The notes: generated by a model not told the origin, from the letters alone. A stretch of 11,844 nt of DNA from Muribaculaceae bacterium (GCA_021443235.1 JABUUJ010000014.1:44894-56737); one strand, 5' to 3'; positions 1 to 7,131 are shown, counted from the first letter of the stretch. Made by a program: numbers and translations.

Positions 1-279
1 TATGCCGGCCAGCACATTGTCATTACTATAGACGCATTCGAGGCCGACGGTTTGCTCCACATCACTTATGCTGATAACGGTCAGGGTGTTGACCCATCTC
101 ATTTGCCCTATCTTTTCAACCGTTTTTACCGCGTTGACAAAGGGCGTTCTCGCTCAATGGGCGGCACAGGTCTTGGACTCGCCATTGTGAAACACGCCGT
201 GATGTTGCATGGCGGCCACATCAGCGCGCTGCCAACACCAGGTGGTGGCCTCCAGTTTGAGTTCACGCTCAAAGTGTAA
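1..279 (+). CDS. phoR: PhoR-like sensor histidine kinase, C-terminal fragment (5' end outside window)
   Basis: The reading frame is open from the first base and ends at TAA 277-279, so only the last 92 residues of the kinase are present. They form the ATP-binding (HATPase_c) half of a membrane sensor kinase: a G1 box DNGQGVD, an F box LFNRFYRVDKGRSR and a G2 box GGTGLGLAIVKH, then the usual HGG and a GG-rich C-terminal strand. RFYRVDK-RSR followed by GGTGLGLAIVKH is typical of PhoR-type kinases, which autophosphorylate on His and pass the phosphate to a PhoB-like response regulator. The sensor, HAMP/PAS and phospho-accepting His regions lie upstream of the window. A phosphate transporter starts 100 bases downstream on the same strand, which supports a phosphate-starvation role. 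The symbol rests on this fragment and context only. No hairpin terminator was seen after it. Confidence 0.88.
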   Translation, partial: YAGQHIVITIDAFEADGLLHITYADNGQGVDPSHLPYLFNRFYRVDKGRSRSMGGTGLGLAIVKHAVMLHGGHISALPTPGGGLQFEFTLKV

Positions 280-327
280 TAGTATTGCAACATTTTCGTC
301 ACGACAACATAATTCCCTAAACATCTG

Positions 328-353
328 TTTGTAACAACTCAATTATACTTTTG
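328..353 (+). promoter_or_regulatory. Candidate Bacteroides-type promoter for the phosphate transporter
   Basis: TACTTTTG at 346-353 fits the Bacteroides -7 consensus TAnnTTTG exactly and lies 26 bases before the transporter ATG, predicting a start near 360 and a leader of about 20 bases. A TTTG at 328-331 resembles the -33 element, but the 14-base spacer is shorter than the usual roughly 19-21, so the upstream half is weak. An activator such as PhoB could compensate; I did not find a convincing Pho box. Confidence 0.45.
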
Positions 354-379
354 CACTGTGATTAATTTTAAGCAAAAGT

Positions 380-2629
380 ATGATTGAGATTTATTTTGTT
401 ATTGTGGGGTTTCTGCTTCTTTTGGCAGTATTTGACCTCTATGTGGGTGTGAGCAACGACGCCGTCAACTTCCTAAATAGTGCGATAGGAGCTAAGGTGG
501 CTCGATTCAAGACAGTGATAATGGTTGCGTCGGTCGGTGTGCTTGTTGGAGCGATGATGAGCAGCGGCATGATGGATGTAGCCCGACACGGCATATTGCA
601 GCCCGCAAGCTATAGTTTTGAGGAAGTAATGGTTATCTTCCTGGCTGTCATGGTAACCGATGTTGTTATCCTTGATGTGTTTAACTCTCTGGGTATGCCC
701 ACCTCGACAACGGTGTCGCTCGTCTTTGAGTTGCTTGGCGCAACGTTTATAACCGCCTGCATCAAGGTGTGGAACGACTCCACATTATCGTTTGGGATGC
801 TGCTTAACAGCGACAAGGCGCTGAGCGTGATTATTGCTATTTTTGTGAGTGTTGCAATCGCCTTTGTTGCCGGTGCCGTTGTGCAGTGGCTACTGCGTCT
901 GACATTTACTTTCGACTACAAAAGAAGGCTGAAATACTTTATAGGTGTATTTGGCGGAATCGCATTCACGTCAATGTCCTATTTTATTTTTATAAAAGGA
1001 CTTGGCAAGTCGCCTTATATTGCCGAGGAGGTTCGTGGCTGGATTGACACCAACACCGACATGCTGCTTGTCGTGTGCTTCTTTGCTACTGCCATCATGT
1101 CACAAGTCTTTCATTGGTTGGGGGTAAACGTGCTGCGCATTGTTGTGCTGCTCGGAACCTTCTCGCTTGCTATGGCTTTTGCTGGCAACGACCTCGTAAA
1201 CTTTATCGGAGTTCCGCTTGCGGCTCTCGACTCGATGAAAGATTTCGTTGCTAATGGCAATGGCAACTTCAACGGCTTCATGATGACTTCGTTACAAGAG
1301 AGCGCACGCAGTCCGCTGGCTATTCTGGCACTTGCGGGTGTGATAATGATTATTTCTATGGTGGTGTCAAAGAAAGCCCGCAACGTAGTGAAGACGTCGG
1401 TCGACTTGTCGCGTCAGGACGAGGGCGACGAAATGTTTGGATCGTCGCGGGTAGCGCGCAGCATCGTGCGGGCATCTCAAAATGTTGGCGATGTGTGCGG
1501 CCAACTATTTCCCGAAAGTGTGCGCAAGTGGGTGGCTGGTCGCTTTAACAAGGAAGAAGCCACACTGGAAAAAGGTGCCGCTTTCGACGAGATACGAGCC
1601 GCGGTAAACCTTGTTCTTGCTGCATTGCTCATCATCATGGGCACAACAATGAAATTGCCGTTGTCGACCACCTATGTTACATTTATGGTGGCAATGGGCT
1701 CGAGTCTTGCCGACAAAGCTTGGGGGCGTGAGAGCGCAGTGTTCCGCATCACTGGCGTGCTTAGTGTAATAGGCGGATGGTTTATCACAGCTGGACTTGC
1801 CTTTGTGGCATCGGCGCTTGTTTGTTCAATAATTCACTTTGGTGGTTTTGTGACAATGTTTGCTTTCATGGCTCTCGCCGCCTACCTGCTGTGGAGTAGC
1901 AACCGTAAGTATAACAAGAAGATAAAGGACGAAAAGGACAATGAGATGGAGCGCATCCTTGCAATAAACGATAGCCTACAACTATGGAGTGCCCTTTGCG
2001 AACATTTCATCGAGCACCAGTCGTTTATTACCAAGATAGTACACGATGACTACGCAAAAATAATAGCTGCTATAGAGCAGAACGACCGTCACGTTCTGCG
2101 CAAGGTGAGGGCCAACATGCAAGAGGCCAGTCTCGCCTACAAGCGCAACCGACGACTCGAATTGCTTGCTTTGCGACGCGCACCTATCAACAAAGCGCTC
2201 GAGCGCAACACCTGGTTCCATCTGGCACAAAACAGCAACCAGCAATATCTCTACTGCATGAAGCGCATTCTTGATCCAGTGCTGGAACATGTGGAAAACA
2301 GTTTTACCCCCATCCCTGTAGCTTATATGGAGGAATTTAGCGAGATATTAAAGTGCGTTGACTCGCTCTTTATTCAAACTCATGAGATGATTTCCACAAA
2401 GCAATTTGCCGACTATCATCGCATTATGGACGAGGCCGATTCATTAAAGGATAGCCTATCGCGATTGCGCAAGGTGCATATCGACCGTGCACAACTCGAC
2501 AGCAACGTCAACCTGCGTGCTTCACAACTCTACCTTAACCTCATCCAGGAAACTCAGGAGTTGCTCAGCATAATGAGGCATCAGTTGCGTGCTACAAAAC
2601 GCTTTGTACAACCCGGAAAAGAGAAGTGA
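380..2629 (+). CDS. pit: Pit-family inorganic phosphate transporter with C-terminal PhoU-like domain
   Basis: This is an inner-membrane phosphate permease of the PiT/PHO4 family (749 aa), which takes up phosphate, often as a metal-phosphate complex, driven by an ion gradient. About a dozen hydrophobic segments span residues 3-330 and 408-505. The family's internal duplication is visible. Signature loops GVSNDAVNFLNSAIG (23-37) and FAGNDLVNFIGVPLA (267-281) match each other, as do GMPTSTTVSLVFELLGA (105-121) and LPLSTTYVTFMVAMG (426-440). A charged linker lies at about 331-405. Residues about 523-749 are soluble, helical and PhoU-like, ending in YLNLIQETQELLSIMRHQL and a basic tail. The whole is much longer than E. 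coli PitA (about 500 aa) because of this fused domain, a form I know from Bacteroidota. The first ATG has no alternative in-frame start nearby. The PhoR-like kinase upstream fits Pho control. Confidence 0.93.
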   Translation: MIEIYFVIVGFLLLLAVFDLYVGVSNDAVNFLNSAIGAKVARFKTVIMVASVGVLVGAMMSSGMMDVARHGILQPASYSFEEVMVIFLAVMVTDVVILDVFNSLGMPTSTTVSLVFELLGATFITACIKVWNDSTLSFGMLLNSDKALSVIIAIFVSVAIAFVAGAVVQWLLRLTFTFDYKRRLKYFIGVFGGIAFTSMSYFIFIKGLGKSPYIAEEVRGWIDTNTDMLLVVCFFATAIMSQVFHWLGVNVLRIVVLLGTFSLAMAFAGNDLVNFIGVPLAALDSMKDFVANGNGNFNGFMMTSLQESARSPLAILALAGVIMIISMVVSKKARNVVKTSVDLSRQDEGDEMFGSSRVARSIVRASQNVGDVCGQLFPESVRKWVAGRFNKEEATLEKGAAFDEIRAAVNLVLAALLIIMGTTMKLPLSTTYVTFMVAMGSSLADKAWGRESAVFRITGVLSVIGGWFITAGLAFVASALVCSIIHFGGFVTMFAFMALAAYLLWSSNRKYNKKIKDEKDNEMERILAINDSLQLWSALCEHFIEHQSFITKIVHDDYAKIIAAIEQNDRHVLRKVRANMQEASLAYKRNRRLELLALRRAPINKALERNTWFHLAQNSNQQYLYCMKRILDPVLEHVENSFTPIPVAYMEEFSEILKCVDSLFIQTHEMISTKQFADYHRIMDEADSLKDSLSRLRKVHIDRAQLDSNVNLRASQLYLNLIQETQELLSIMRHQLRATKRFVQPGKEK

Positions 2630-2655
2630 ATTATAATTTGTAGAGTAATAATTGT

Positions 2656-2730
2656 AATGAAAGTCTTAGCTTGTGATTAAGTTGAGGCTTTCTCTTTTTT
2701 AGTCGCAATGAGAGTCGTTAATTGTGATTA
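2656..2730 (+). repeat. Imperfect direct repeat pair, 24 bases each
   Basis: 2656-2679 and 2707-2730 align without gaps at 19 of 24 positions. Both begin AATGA, share AGTC and end TTGTGATTA, and they are offset by 51 bases. The first copy overlaps the 5' arm of the terminator. The second sits immediately upstream of the candidate promoter of the next gene, so it could be a regulator site, a small duplication, or chance in A/T-rich DNA. Confidence 0.35.
2660..2700 (+). terminator. Rho-independent terminator after the phosphate transporter
   Basis: AAAGTCTTAGCTT (2660-2672) pairs with AAGTTGAGGCTTT (2679-2691) over 13 positions with no mismatch if three G-U wobbles are allowed. The loop is 6 bases, and CTCTTTTTT follows. 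It lies 31 bases after the transporter stop. Confidence 0.75.
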
Positions 2731-2735
2731 TTACA

Positions 2736-2767
2736 CTTGTTTAATTCAGTTTTATTTGCTAATTTTG
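2736..2767 (+). promoter_or_regulatory. Candidate Bacteroides-type promoter for the flavin reductase-rubredoxin gene
   Basis: TAATTTTG at 2760-2767 matches the -7 consensus TAnnTTTG, and CTTG at 2736-2739 matches three of four bases of the -33 element TTTG, with a 20-base spacer. Transcription would start near 2774, giving a leader of about 39 bases to the ATG at 2813. The ATG is preceded by an A/T-rich stretch without a Shine-Dalgarno sequence, usual for this phylum. Confidence 0.6.
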
Positions 2768-2812
2768 TAACGACTTGAAAAAGGACGGTAATTAACACTA
2801 AAATTTAATAAT

Positions 2813-3421
2813 ATGGATAACAAGGCGTTTTTCAACATTTCCTATGGGCTCTATGTAGTTACAGCACATGAGGGCGAAAAAGACAACGGGTGTATTAGCA
2901 ACACTGTGGTGCAAGTGACCGACTCTCCTAAGCGTATATCAGTGACTCTCAACAAAAACAATTACACCACTGCCATGATTGAGCATACAGGGCTGTTGTG
3001 TGTCTCTATACTCACCGAGGAGGCATCGTTCGAAACATTCAAGCACTGGGGCTTCCAGAGTGGCGCTAACGTTGACAAAGCCGTGGGAATTACTTTCTCG
3101 CGCGCCGACAATGGTGTGATATATGTGACCGAGGGCGTCAATGCGGTGCTGTGTGCCAAGGTGATAACGCAGGTTGACTTAGGTACTCACATCACCTTTG
3201 TTGCCGATGTTACCGATGCCATGGTGCTCGGCGATGTGCCATCTACAACCTATACCTACTACCACAAGCACATCAAGCCACAGCCTGCCATGATGCAGAG
3301 GAAAGGGTGGATATGCACGGTGTGCGGGCACATCTATGAGGGCGAAAATTTGCCCGAGGGATACATCTGCCCCTTGTGCAAACACGACGCATCGTTCTTC
3401 AAGCCCACTGAGGTAAAGTAG
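2813..3421 (+). CDS. Flavin reductase-like FMN-binding protein fused to a short rubredoxin (Hrb-like)
   Basis: This is a 202-aa cytoplasmic electron carrier with two parts. Residues 1 to about 150 resemble the flavin reductase-like split-barrel domain that binds FMN; FNISYGLYVVTA at the start and the central SVTLNKNNYTTAMI stretch fit that fold. Residues about 164-202 form a rubredoxin with iron ligands C168-x2-C171 and C186-x2-C189 (CTVCGHIYEGE, then CPLC) and the closing FF. The rubredoxin is the short type found in rubrerythrins, without the longer GD...PGT loop of classical rubredoxin. The same arrangement is known as high-molecular-weight rubredoxin (Hrb) in Moorella, which passes electrons from NAD(P)H to a flavodiiron oxygen/NO reductase. 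No such partner lies in this window. The gene has its own promoter-like site and ends at a strong hairpin. The exact electron donor and acceptor are inferred. Confidence 0.88.
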   Translation: MDNKAFFNISYGLYVVTAHEGEKDNGCISNTVVQVTDSPKRISVTLNKNNYTTAMIEHTGLLCVSILTEEASFETFKHWGFQSGANVDKAVGITFSRADNGVIYVTEGVNAVLCAKVITQVDLGTHITFVADVTDAMVLGDVPSTTYTYYHKHIKPQPAMMQRKGWICTVCGHIYEGENLPEGYICPLCKHDASFFKPTEVK

Positions 3422-3432
3422 CACCAACTTAT

Positions 3433-3471
3433 AAAAGTCCCCTCCGCGACATTTGCGAAGGGGACTTTTTT
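3433..3471. terminator. Hairpin terminator between convergent genes, probably bidirectional
   Basis: AAAAGTCCCCT (3433-3443) pairs perfectly with AGGGGACTTTT (3459-3469). One C/A mismatch and a further CGC/GCG stem follow around a 7-base loop. A run of six T (3466-3471) follows on the plus strand, making a strong terminator for the rubredoxin gene. On the minus strand the trailing U run is only four bases, so it should be weaker there. The minus-strand regulator's TAA stop (3470-3472) lies in the T tract itself. Confidence 0.85.
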
Positions 3472-4423
3472 ACTTTTTCAAGGCGTCGATATTTACAAGC
3501 CCGTTGACGATGGCATAAATCGTGAGTCCGGCGGGAGAGTGAATCTGGAGTTTGCGGGCAATATTCTTGCGATGAGTAATCACAGTGTTTACCGATATGA
3601 ACAGATGTTCGGCAATCTCCTTGTTGCTCATGCCTTGCACGAGAGCGACTATAACGTCCTTTTCACGGTCGGTAATGCTTTCAGGCAAAATTTCCTCTGT
3701 GCCAGTAAATGCTGATATAGCATTAGTTAAACGCTCTGACTTTAAGCGTTGCTCCAGCTTGCGAATCAGTGGCACGAAGATACTATCCTCAACCGTTTGA
3801 TGATTGGCAAGCCACTCCTCGTTGTTGTAAATGAGATAGAGTGCCGACGTGAGTCGGTGGCTGCCGGCAATGTCGCTGGGCAGATACTTGATGATGAGTT
3901 GCTTCAACTCCTTTAGGCTTTTGTCGGCCTCGGCATGATGTTTGGCGAAGTCGTCTATGCAATAGCTGGTCGAAGTCTCCCCGCGCATGAGTCGCTCAAC
4001 ATAGGGAAACAGCATGCGCTCCTCATAGTTCATGTGGCGGCGTATCTCACGGGCATAGGTGTCATAGACATCCAGTATAAGGCGGCCGATGCCATCTTGC
4101 GCATTGATGCTTTCCGACAACTCGCGACGCACCGATGGCAGTTGATATTCAAGATAATAGGTGTGGCAAGCCTCAAGGTAATGCAGTAGGGTGGGGACTG
4201 ACAATTTGTCGGGGTCGTGACTTGTCACGCCATTGATGCTAAGGTTTACCACGGCAAGAAAAGTCGTGCTGTCAACATTGTTTTGCGCGCAAGTCTCCTC
4301 TACGGTCTTATCGCCAAAACCAAGCGGGATGCCAAAGGCCGATAGTGACTGCAATGTGTTGTAATTGTCGCGAATGAGGTCAATCATTTTGTCGCCGGCC
4401 TCATACATCTTGGTCGCCTTCAT
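3470..4423 (-). CDS. Hemerythrin (RIC/ScdA-like) domain fused to LuxR-type DNA-binding domain
   Basis: This looks like a 317-aa one-component regulator. Residues about 10-60 resemble the ScdA/YtfE N-terminal domain (LSAFGI..GFGDKTVEETC), but the usual Cys-Cys pair is replaced by G35-F36. Residues about 77-228 form a hemerythrin-type helical bundle. H130-x3-E134 and H208-x3-E212 match the HxxxE ligand pairs of the E. coli di-iron repair protein YtfE (RIC). H81 or H87 and H162 or H163 can supply the remaining ligands. Residues about 250-309 are a GerE/LuxR helix-turn-helix (ITDREKDVIVALVQGMSNKEIA, with the recognition helix at about 278-292). There is no receiver domain. A di-iron site reacting with O2, NO or peroxide and controlling DNA binding is my inference. 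The ATG follows the debranching-type gene by 4 bases, so it is very likely co-transcribed with it and bcp. Its targets are unknown. Confidence 0.88.
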   Translation of the reverse strand: MKATKMYEAGDKMIDLIRDNYNTLQSLSAFGIPLGFGDKTVEETCAQNNVDSTTFLAVVNLSINGVTSHDPDKLSVPTLLHYLEACHTYYLEYQLPSVRRELSESINAQDGIGRLILDVYDTYAREIRRHMNYEERMLFPYVERLMRGETSTSYCIDDFAKHHAEADKSLKELKQLIIKYLPSDIAGSHRLTSALYLIYNNEEWLANHQTVEDSIFVPLIRKLEQRLKSERLTNAISAFTGTEEILPESITDREKDVIVALVQGMSNKEIAEHLFISVNTVITHRKNIARKLQIHSPAGLTIYAIVNGLVNIDALKK

Positions 4424-4427
4424 GTTT

Positions 4428-6590
4428 TTAATAAGTTAACGCTGGATCGTGATAGGTCGCAAAGCATGGATAGGATGGCAGCGGATTGGGCTTGCAGAAG
4501 TCTATTCCCTTGAAAATGGGGTTGTCGCCGTTAACTGCACCTTCGCGCAAATCGACTTTCACGTCGGGCAGATTGTGAAGCGTGACCTCGCACTTGCCAT
4601 TGTTATAGCTATACAGGAGCTGGCCGTTGCCTATGATTACTGAGCACGACAGTGTGGTGATTTCTTTAGGCAAACGTGGCTCAACCACGATGACACCGTT
4701 CATCAAGTCGGGACGGATGCCTAAGAAATGCTGATACCACACACGCAACTGTTCGCTGTTGCTCCATGCCTGGAGGAATGTGCCGCTGCGCTTCACCCAC
4801 GACTGTCCCTCACGAGGATGGGCGTCGGCGTTCTCGCTCAGCGAGCCCACAGCCCCTTCTTTAAGGGCTTGGCGGTTCATATTTTTAAATAACTGCCATG
4901 CCATCTCTACTTGATCATACTCAATCATGCGCTGCATGGCAATGCCATTGTTCCATAGCCAAATAGTGCCATTGTGATAAGCATCATCCTTGTGGTAGTA
5001 GTGCCAGTTTTCATGCTGGGGATGGAATTGCTCGTCGGTCTGTGTCAGCGAAGCCACGCCCCAGGGATATACCAGTTCTTGCCACACACGTGCTGTAACC
5101 TTTTGCTTGAAAGTGTCGTCCTTGATAAGGTCGAAGCAAAACAGTTGGTTAGGGCGGAACTGCAAGTCAGGTGTGTTGTCATTATTGAGGTGGTCGTAGA
5201 TTAGCACTGAGTTTTTGTCGCAGAAGTCGGTCTCAAAGTTCTGCGCAAGGCGGTCGGCAACGTCTTTCCACTGCTTAGCATGCTCAGCATCATTCATCAT
5301 CAACGCCATGCGCGAGCCCGACATCAATTCGCAGTACCATAAATACTGGATATCGTTGGCACGATTACCGCGTGGCGAGCCTGGGATGCCGTTGCGCTTC
5401 ACGTCCATCCATGTATCGGCGTCCTCGTGCTTGAGATATCCTTTCTCATCGATTTGTTTTTTTATGGCTTGATCAATACTCAGCACAATAGTGGGGTAGA
5501 TGTCCTCAAGAAACGATCGGTTTCCCCAGTAGCGCAACAATTCCTCGGCTTCCATCACATAGCGTGGCGTGCCGTCGGCTGTGTTATAGAGAATTCCTTC
5601 AAGGTTGGCACGGTTGGGAATACGCCCACAAGTGATGCTGGTAGTGTCCTTGTCTTGGAACTTGGCAAAGTCGCGCAAGATGTCGGCCGTATATTCAAAC
5701 TGCCCAGTGACGAGTGTTGCCCCAGGCATAGCGATAAACATGTCACGTCCCCAATACTCGTTGAACCAAGGCAGGCCGGCATATATGCCTTTGCCTTGCT
5801 GCTCGGTGATTAGTTCGTCCATCGTGAGCGTGATCCATGCCAGCGCTTTGTCAAGTTCGGGCAGATTGCTGGTTGTGGGGCAGTTCTTCACTATGAGTTG
5901 CGTCATGCGGTTTACGCGCTCCTCAAGCATTTTTGCTCCGTTGGTTCGCCATGCGTTGATAAGCGAGTCGCACTGGCTCTCGGTGCCGTGCACGATGATA
6001 AAGCCATCGGTTTCAGCTGCTTTGGCGGTGAGCATTGTGTCGGCCACCACATGTGCGGCGCAGTCGCGTGAGGGGGCTACTTTTATCACGGTCTCGGGCA
6101 TTTCCTTTGGACGCACAACCAGCATGTTGTCGGCATTGCTCGTATCTCGGTCGATGAGCGACCGATTAAGCGTAATAGATATTTCCTCTCCTTTGACGTC
6201 GCCAACCTTCACATATAGAATCTGCGCCATGTCAACGAGTCGGAGTTCCTCTTTTGCGTTCGACCATGTGCGTCCAATTTTGTGTGGATAGACCACACAG
6301 GTATTGGCCTCGGCACGTTTTAACTGCTTGCCATCGACCAGCAGCGCATAGTCGCTGAGGATGCGTTTCTTGGCCACATTCCAGCCCGAGTAGTACTCAA
6401 GAGGCTCGTCGGCATGAGTGTGTCCATACCAAAATCCTGCCTGCTTGTCGGTGTAGGAATACTCACGGTTTTCTTCTGCAGTAACACCAATGCCGAGGAA
6501 ATCAAGGGCTTCCTCGCTGGCCGACTGCTGGTTGCACGAGGCGAAGCATGCCATTGACAGTGCAACTGCACACATATTCTTGATATTCAT
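4428..6590 (-). CDS. Lipoprotein related to glycogen debranching enzyme (amylo-alpha-1,6-glucosidase)
   Basis: This 720-aa protein has a (alpha/alpha)6-barrel domain like the glucosidase part of glycogen debranching enzymes, which hydrolyse alpha-1,6-linked glucose stubs. Recognisable blocks are PWFNEYWGRDMFIAMPG (274-290), GRIPNRANLEG (322-332) with YNTADGTPRY, HEDADTWMDVK (388-398), IQYLWY (414-419), YHNGTIWLWNNG (538-549), GSLSEN (582-587) and QAWSNSEQ (607-614). By family analogy D396 and E586 are the likely catalytic acid and base. Residues about 30-240 form a beta-rich N-terminal region. The N-terminus looks like a lipoprotein signal: MNIK, a hydrophobic stretch, then FASC with C19 as the lipidated residue, followed by an acidic pair at 26-27. 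This predicts a periplasmic or outer-membrane location rather than the cytoplasm. It sits 6 bases after bcp and 4 before the hemerythrin/LuxR gene. Another alpha-glucosidase specificity is possible. Confidence 0.87.
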   Translation of the reverse strand: MNIKNMCAVALSMACFASCNQQSASEEALDFLGIGVTAEENREYSYTDKQAGFWYGHTHADEPLEYYSGWNVAKKRILSDYALLVDGKQLKRAEANTCVVYPHKIGRTWSNAKEELRLVDMAQILYVKVGDVKGEEISITLNRSLIDRDTSNADNMLVVRPKEMPETVIKVAPSRDCAAHVVADTMLTAKAAETDGFIIVHGTESQCDSLINAWRTNGAKMLEERVNRMTQLIVKNCPTTSNLPELDKALAWITLTMDELITEQQGKGIYAGLPWFNEYWGRDMFIAMPGATLVTGQFEYTADILRDFAKFQDKDTTSITCGRIPNRANLEGILYNTADGTPRYVMEAEELLRYWGNRSFLEDIYPTIVLSIDQAIKKQIDEKGYLKHEDADTWMDVKRNGIPGSPRGNRANDIQYLWYCELMSGSRMALMMNDAEHAKQWKDVADRLAQNFETDFCDKNSVLIYDHLNNDNTPDLQFRPNQLFCFDLIKDDTFKQKVTARVWQELVYPWGVASLTQTDEQFHPQHENWHYYHKDDAYHNGTIWLWNNGIAMQRMIEYDQVEMAWQLFKNMNRQALKEGAVGSLSENADAHPREGQSWVKRSGTFLQAWSNSEQLRVWYQHFLGIRPDLMNGVIVVEPRLPKEITTLSCSVIIGNGQLLYSYNNGKCEVTLHNLPDVKVDLREGAVNGDNPIFKGIDFCKPNPLPSYPCFATYHDPALTY

Positions 6591-6596
6591 CTTGTT

Positions 6597-7055
6597 TCAG
6601 TCAATTACAGCAAGGATTTGCTCGGCGTGTTCTTTTGTCTTGATTTGTTTCGGAGCGAAGATATGGGTGATAGCACCTTCTTCGTTAACCAGATAGGTGG
6701 TGCGTAGTGTGCCAATGCATGTCTTGCCGCACATCCTCTTCTCACCCCATGCGCCTAATGCTTGAAGCAGGGTAGTATCGGTGTCGGCAATAAGGTCAAA
6801 GTTTAGGCCCTGCTTCTCAATAAATTTCTGGTGAGACGCGGCCGAGTCTTTGCTCACACCAAGGATGGCATAGCCTTTTTGAGCCAGTGCGGCCTTATGG
6901 TCGCGCAGCGAGCAGGCCTCGGCAGTGCATCCGCTGGTGTTGTCCTTGGGGTAGGTGTAAAGCACGAGCTTTTGCCCCTTAAAATCTTCTGCTTTAATCT
7001 CTTTTCCGTTCTGGTCTTTGCCTAGGATTGCTGGAATTTTATCGCCTACGTTCAT
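6597..7055 (-). CDS. bcp: Thioredoxin-dependent thiol peroxidase, Bcp/PrxQ peroxiredoxin
   Basis: This 152-aa cytoplasmic peroxiredoxin reduces H2O2 and organic peroxides with electrons from thioredoxin. The active-site block YPKDNTSGCTAEAC gives the peroxidatic cysteine C43 (in T40-x2-C43) and the resolving cysteine C48 five residues later, the same arrangement as C45/C50 of E. coli Bcp. R118 in TLRTTYLV is the conserved active-site arginine, and W103-G-E-K matches the family. Full length for the family. Unusual are two extra cysteines, C109 and C113 (CGKTC), where E. coli Bcp has Met and Tyr. It is the first gene of the minus-strand unit. Its stop is followed 6 bases later by the ATG of the debranching-type gene, and a Bacteroides-type promoter lies about 45 bases upstream of its ATG. 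Confidence 0.95.
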   Translation of the reverse strand: MNVGDKIPAILGKDQNGKEIKAEDFKGQKLVLYTYPKDNTSGCTAEACSLRDHKAALAQKGYAILGVSKDSAASHQKFIEKQGLNFDLIADTDTTLLQALGAWGEKRMCGKTCIGTLRTTYLVNEEGAITHIFAPKQIKTKEHAEQILAVID

Positions 7056-7098
7056 CGTTGAAATATTTTTTATAGTTTATAATTGTCTCTAATATTTG

Positions 7099-7131
7099 CA
7101 AAAATAGTGATTTTTGCTGGATTTTACGCAA
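7099..7131 (-). promoter_or_regulatory. Candidate promoter of the bcp - debranching - regulator unit
   Basis: Read on the minus strand, 7106-7099 is TATTTTTG, an exact fit to TAnnTTTG, and ATTG ending at 7129 matches three of four bases of the -33 element with a 22-base spacer. The start would fall near 7092, leaving a leader of about 37 bases before the bcp ATG at 7055. No other promoter-like site was found between the three minus-strand genes. Confidence 0.55.

Noticed and set aside
280..345. A terminator between the kinase and the phosphate transporter
   Set aside because: Only a very short TCGT-C-ACGA type symmetry was found, with no T tract, so readthrough from the kinase into the transporter remains possible.
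5605..6291. A 228-codon open frame on the plus strand opposite the debranching-type gene
   Set aside because: It is antisense to well-conserved glycosidase sequence; the translation is Ser/Arg-rich and low in structure, as expected for a shadow frame.
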